Of a stretch of DNA of 8,757 nt, positions 6,791-8,757 are shown in pieces. Numbering within the stretch: the first letter of the stretch is position 1; every line of letters begins with the position of its first letter. The stretch covers positions 1-8,757 of the forward strand of contig CALEMB010000230.1 of the NCBI GenBank assembly GCA_937902805.1. Direction: 5' to 3'. Source of the stretch: an uncultured Bacteroidales bacterium. Lineage in GTDB: Bacteria; Bacteroidota; Bacteroidia; Bacteroidales; F082. The notes under the pieces are model-generated. The model ran no database searches, was not told the origin of the DNA, and saw only the letters and a list, made by a program, of their open reading frames with translations. The position numbers and the translations under genes were made by a program.

Positions 6791-8071
6791 TTACTTTTTC
6801 ACCACCGAATAACACTTCTCATCCACCGCTTCAATAGTATAGCCAGAAGCCAAAGAAATCTTGGCATCGCAATGTTCTTCAGAATAAGGTATGATAAAAC
6901 ATGACCAGTTGTTGGTGCGGATGATGCCATTTTCAACCATGATAGTTCCGAATTCGCCTGACAGTTGCATCGTTTTGTAAATTACGCCAATAGTGTCATA
7001 AGCGACAAGCCGCTCATCGGGATTGAAACCAAAATTGACTCCATTGTTGGGAATTACCAACCATTTTGAATCGTCAAAACGAGCCCTCAATGCGGCATCT
7101 TCCCTGTCACGGGCTTCTAAGCGAGTTCTTTCCTTGTTGAGATATTCTGTTGCGTTGTAACGCGCCTTTATTGCTTCAATTCCTTCATTGTCAACGGAAT
7201 CAGGAATCTGAACAATGGTCGATATCACATCTGGGAGCGTCTTGCCTGTGCAAATGCTATTTTTCCAATCGGACAAGATTTCATCAAGGAGAAGACCATA
7301 GGCCGGTCCTGTTAGGTAAGCGAACGAATTACCAAAGCCGCTATTATCCATCCCTTTTATAATGGCGGCTGCGGCTAAGCCTCTGCTAACCTTCTCATTA
7401 TCATTGTCCAAAGGCAGAAGTTTGAAAGCAGTGTATTCAGCCATACCCTCATGGCACTCGAATTGGTTTTCATTACCGTTTGGGAATAGGGTTTGGCGAT
7501 ATTTGCGCACCGTCATGGCATCTTGTAAGCCTTCTGCAAGGTCTTTGGAATCGTCTTGCAGCATGTTTTTCAAAATAGTCAATTCGAGTTTCAAAAGCAG
7601 TTCGCCTTCGGTTTCGTCAAGGTGCTGGTTTGAGGACCCACAAGCGGGCAGACCAATCTCATCTTGAATGCGATGCCAGCTTTCATGAATCAAAAGATGT
7701 GTCGAGGTTAGCAAATCACGGTTGGCATCCCATATCACGCAAGTCCAGTTCTCACCGCAATAATCAATTGAGGTGTTGGCGATAATGATGTCCTCGGGAA
7801 GTTGTCCGAAAAACAGTTTTTCTTTTTGTTCTAAAGAGTTTTCCTTATTTTGCTGATTGGCAACGAGATTTCGCGTTTGTACATCGACAAACATTGTCGG
7901 GCCATACAGCGTTTTGCCCCATAATCTGCCGTTGTCTGAATCTGAGACTTTCTTCAGATTTTCGAAACATGGAGCTGCCTTTTCCATCTGAATGGATGTG
8001 TTTTGCGAACAGGAAGTGATTGAAGCACAAAGAATTATTGCAATAATTCCAAGGTAATTGTTTAACTTCAT
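6791..8071 (-). CDS. Predicted lipoprotein with HExxH zinc-peptidase motif
   Basis: I do not recognise a named family. The 426-residue product starts at the ATG at 8071 because this gives a good lipoprotein signal: MKLNN, hydrophobic core, and lipobox ITSC with C21 to be lipidated. An ATG at 8104 would add 11 residues ahead of it. The mature part has HESWH at 129-133 and, 74 residues later, HEGMAEYTA at 207-215. This resembles the gluzincin layout HExxH...NEGxA, so H129, H133 and E208 would bind zinc and E130 would be catalytic. The C-terminal 90 residues look beta-rich. Nine cysteines besides C21 (35, 105, 111, 144, 206, 274, 391, 401, 420) are many for this size and suggest disulfides outside the cytoplasm. 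It probably faces the periplasm or cell surface. Base composition looks more AT-rich than lepB or ftsK. The substrate is unknown. Confidence 0.85.
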   Translation of the reverse strand: MKLNNYLGIIAIILCASITSCSQNTSIQMEKAAPCFENLKKVSDSDNGRLWGKTLYGPTMFVDVQTRNLVANQQNKENSLEQKEKLFFGQLPEDIIIANTSIDYCGENWTCVIWDANRDLLTSTHLLIHESWHRIQDEIGLPACGSSNQHLDETEGELLLKLELTILKNMLQDDSKDLAEGLQDAMTVRKYRQTLFPNGNENQFECHEGMAEYTAFKLLPLDNDNEKVSRGLAAAAIIKGMDNSGFGNSFAYLTGPAYGLLLDEILSDWKNSICTGKTLPDVISTIVQIPDSVDNEGIEAIKARYNATEYLNKERTRLEARDREDAALRARFDDSKWLVIPNNGVNFGFNPDERLVAYDTIGVIYKTMQLSGEFGTIMVENGIIRTNNWSCFIIPYSEEHCDAKISLASGYTIEAVDEKCYSVVKK

Positions 8072-8280
8072 AAGTTGATATTTTTGGATGATTTGTTTTT
8101 GCATGTCAATAGTTCTGTATGTTTGACGGTTTTACGCATAAGAAGGCTAGGAAACTTGTTTGCACCTATTCTGATTGATGGGCTCTGGAAAGCCTCGGAA
8201 ATAAAATAGATACGCTTACCTAGCCTATATGCATCAACAGAAAAACTGGTTGAATACAAAATAGACTGGCTAACTCGCAT
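8068..8280 (-). CDS. Doubtful small ORF overlapping the lipoprotein start
   Basis: From the ATG at 8280 this frame encodes 70 residues, starting MRVSQSILYS and ending KSSKNINL, rich in Ser, Lys and Leu. I see no signal peptide, membrane helix or known motif. Its TGA overlaps the lipoprotein ATG by the ATGA pattern, which would allow coupled translation. Against it, composition is not convincingly protein-like and the same bases form several inverted repeats, so the stretch may be untranslated leader RNA. The frame is open upstream to the TGA at 8370-8368, with a TTG at 8367 as the only earlier start I considered. Confidence 0.22.
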   Translation of the reverse strand: MRVSQSILYSTSFSVDAYRLGKRIYFISEAFQSPSIRIGANKFPSLLMRKTVKHTELLTCKNKSSKNINL

Positions 8281-8374
8281 CTTATATCCATTTCCTAAAT
8301 TTTCCAGATTTATCAATCGGATACAAGCACAAATTGCCTTCAATCGTTCGGTTTTCTCCCCGAACAATCAGCGG
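8072..8374 (-). ncRNA. Candidate structured leader or small RNA upstream of the lipoprotein gene
   Basis: About 300 bases between a promoter-like box (8375-8382) and the lipoprotein ATG contain several possible RNA stems on the minus strand. At the predicted 5' end, ATTGTTCGG (8368-8360) pairs with CCGAACGAT (8351-8343) around an 8-base loop, one pair being G-U. Further on, CCTAGCCT and AGGCTAGG (8219-8226 and 8144-8151) enclose AATAG/CTATT (8205-8209 and 8166-8170) and GGCT/AGCC (8181-8184 and 8191-8194), a nested arrangement. No intrinsic terminator is seen before the lipoprotein start, so a long 5' leader is as likely as a separate small RNA. The sequence does not match any riboswitch I can recognise. 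Confidence 0.3.
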
Positions 8375-8496
8375 CAAATATACAAAGATTTTGGAATTGA
8401 AACGATTTTTGAATGATTATAAAAGATTTCTTGCGAAGCAATCCTCTTTGCTGGACTGCTTTGCGTCATCGGGAAGATTGAAACAATTCTTGCCAT
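8368..8496 (-). other. Doubtful 42-codon open frame
   Basis: ATG at 8496 to TGA at 8370-8368 gives a 42-residue frame starting MARIVSIFPMTQSSPAKR. The next codon begins the in-frame open stretch that ends at the lipoprotein start, so one long frame is split by a single TGA. No motif is recognisable and no ribosome-binding signal is evident. It contains a possible stem with one wobble, GCGAAGCA (8433-8440) with TGCTTTGC (8457-8464). Coding status is uncertain; I lean towards untranslated RNA. Confidence 0.15.
8375..8382 (-). promoter_or_regulatory. Possible -7 promoter box
   Basis: The minus strand reads TATATTTG, identical to the -7 box found in front of higB. A clear -33 TTTG is missing; the nearest candidate is TTTC with a 16-bp spacer, which is too short. 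If active, transcription would begin at about 8369, right at the first base of the 9-bp stem-loop, and would run through to the lipoprotein gene. Confidence 0.4.
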
Positions 8497-8592
8497 AGTT
8501 TTGAAATTTTGGTTGGTTAGAAATTAGGTTAATTGGTTAGATTTTAGTTCAGAGTTAGAAATTGTGTTTTTGGTTCTTGTCTTAAGACGCTG

Positions 8593-8600
8593 CAAAGATA
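8593..8600 (-). promoter_or_regulatory. Possible upstream -7 promoter box with dyads on both sides
   Basis: The minus strand reads TATCTTTG, identical to the -7 box of the DUF4160 operon. At the -33 position only TTTC (8626-8623, 22-bp spacer) is available. A perfect dyad CTATTT-T-AAATAG (8607-8619) lies in the spacer, and the 10-bp palindrome GTCTTAAGAC (8579-8588) covers the expected start site. Transcription would run left, towards the lipoprotein gene. Confidence 0.35.
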
Positions 8601-8702
8601 CGAACTCTATTTTAAATAGCTGGAAATTAGTTACTTGTACAAATATCTTTTTCCGCGATGACGATTTTTGGGGAGTCAGTGCCAAGTCATAGGTAAGTCA
8701 GT

Positions 8703-8735
8703 GTTGTATCAGAGTTGTATCAGAGTTGTATCAGA
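8703..8735. repeat. Three tandem copies of an 11-bp unit
   Basis: GTTGTATCAGA occurs three times without mismatch (8703-8713, 8714-8724, 8725-8735), followed by a partial GTTAG. An 11-bp period is close to one helical turn, so bound proteins would line up on one face of the DNA. It is also prone to copy-number change by slippage. No coding frame is kept across it. Confidence 0.9.
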
Positions 8736-8757
8736 GTTAGACAGCACCTGAGTCATG

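Larger units (their letters stand above)
8497..8757. other. AT-rich gene-free region at the right edge
   Basis: I see no credible coding frame on either strand. The stretch 8507-8565 is made of imperfect GGTTAGAAATT/GGTTAGATTTTAG-like repeats. It is followed by the promoter-like box and dyads at 8579-8619, then by a GTCAGT/AAGTCA-rich segment leading into the tandem repeat at 8703-8735. The next gene to the right lies outside the window, so it is unknown whether this is the spacer of a divergent gene or the tail of another. Confidence 0.5.

Noticed and set aside
8700..8757. CRISPR-like array
   Set aside because: The 11-bp units are directly adjacent without spacers, so this is a simple tandem repeat.
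8072..8757. Insertion sequence remnant
   Set aside because: I found no transposase motif, terminal inverted repeats or target-site duplication; a dispersed repeat remains possible but cannot be shown from one copy.

Overview
The window looks like chromosomal DNA from a member of the Bacteroidota, most probably the order Bacteroidales. The evidence is a FtsK with a LolA-like lipoprotein carrier directly behind it, a 504-residue signal peptidase I with an extra N-terminal membrane domain, start regions without Shine-Dalgarno sequences, and several promoters of the Bacteroidota type (-7 box TAnnTTTG, sometimes with a -33 TTTG). Every gene I can support is on the minus strand, so transcription runs from high to low coordinates.

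Layout from left to right. Positions 2-226 hold the N-terminal part of a MotA/TolQ/ExbB proton-channel protein that runs off the window. Next come lolA-like (334-954) and ftsK (957-3632), separated by two bases. A HigB-type toxin and HigA-type antitoxin pair follows (4073-4369 and 3704-4069). It is driven by a near-consensus promoter whose -33 box lies in a perfect 14-bp inverted repeat. Signal peptidase I (lepB, 4489-6003) comes next. A second small two-gene module (6066-6482 DUF2442 plus helix-turn-helix; 6496-6729 DUF4160) has a palindrome between its promoter elements. Position 6791-8071 encodes a cysteine-rich predicted lipoprotein with a HExxH zinc-peptidase signature that I cannot assign to a named family. 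Positions 8072-8757 hold no confident gene. They contain possible promoters, several inverted repeats that could fold as a leader or small RNA, two short open frames of doubtful coding status, and three copies of an 11-bp tandem repeat at the right edge.

The housekeeping genes ftsK, lolA and lepB serve chromosome segregation, lipoprotein transport and preprotein processing. Around them sit accessory pieces that look more AT-rich: two toxin-antitoxin-like modules, one on each side of lepB, and the lipoprotein with its long untranslated region. The least explained parts are the DUF4160/DUF2442 module with its operator-like palindrome, the predicted metallopeptidase lipoprotein, and the structured region upstream of it.
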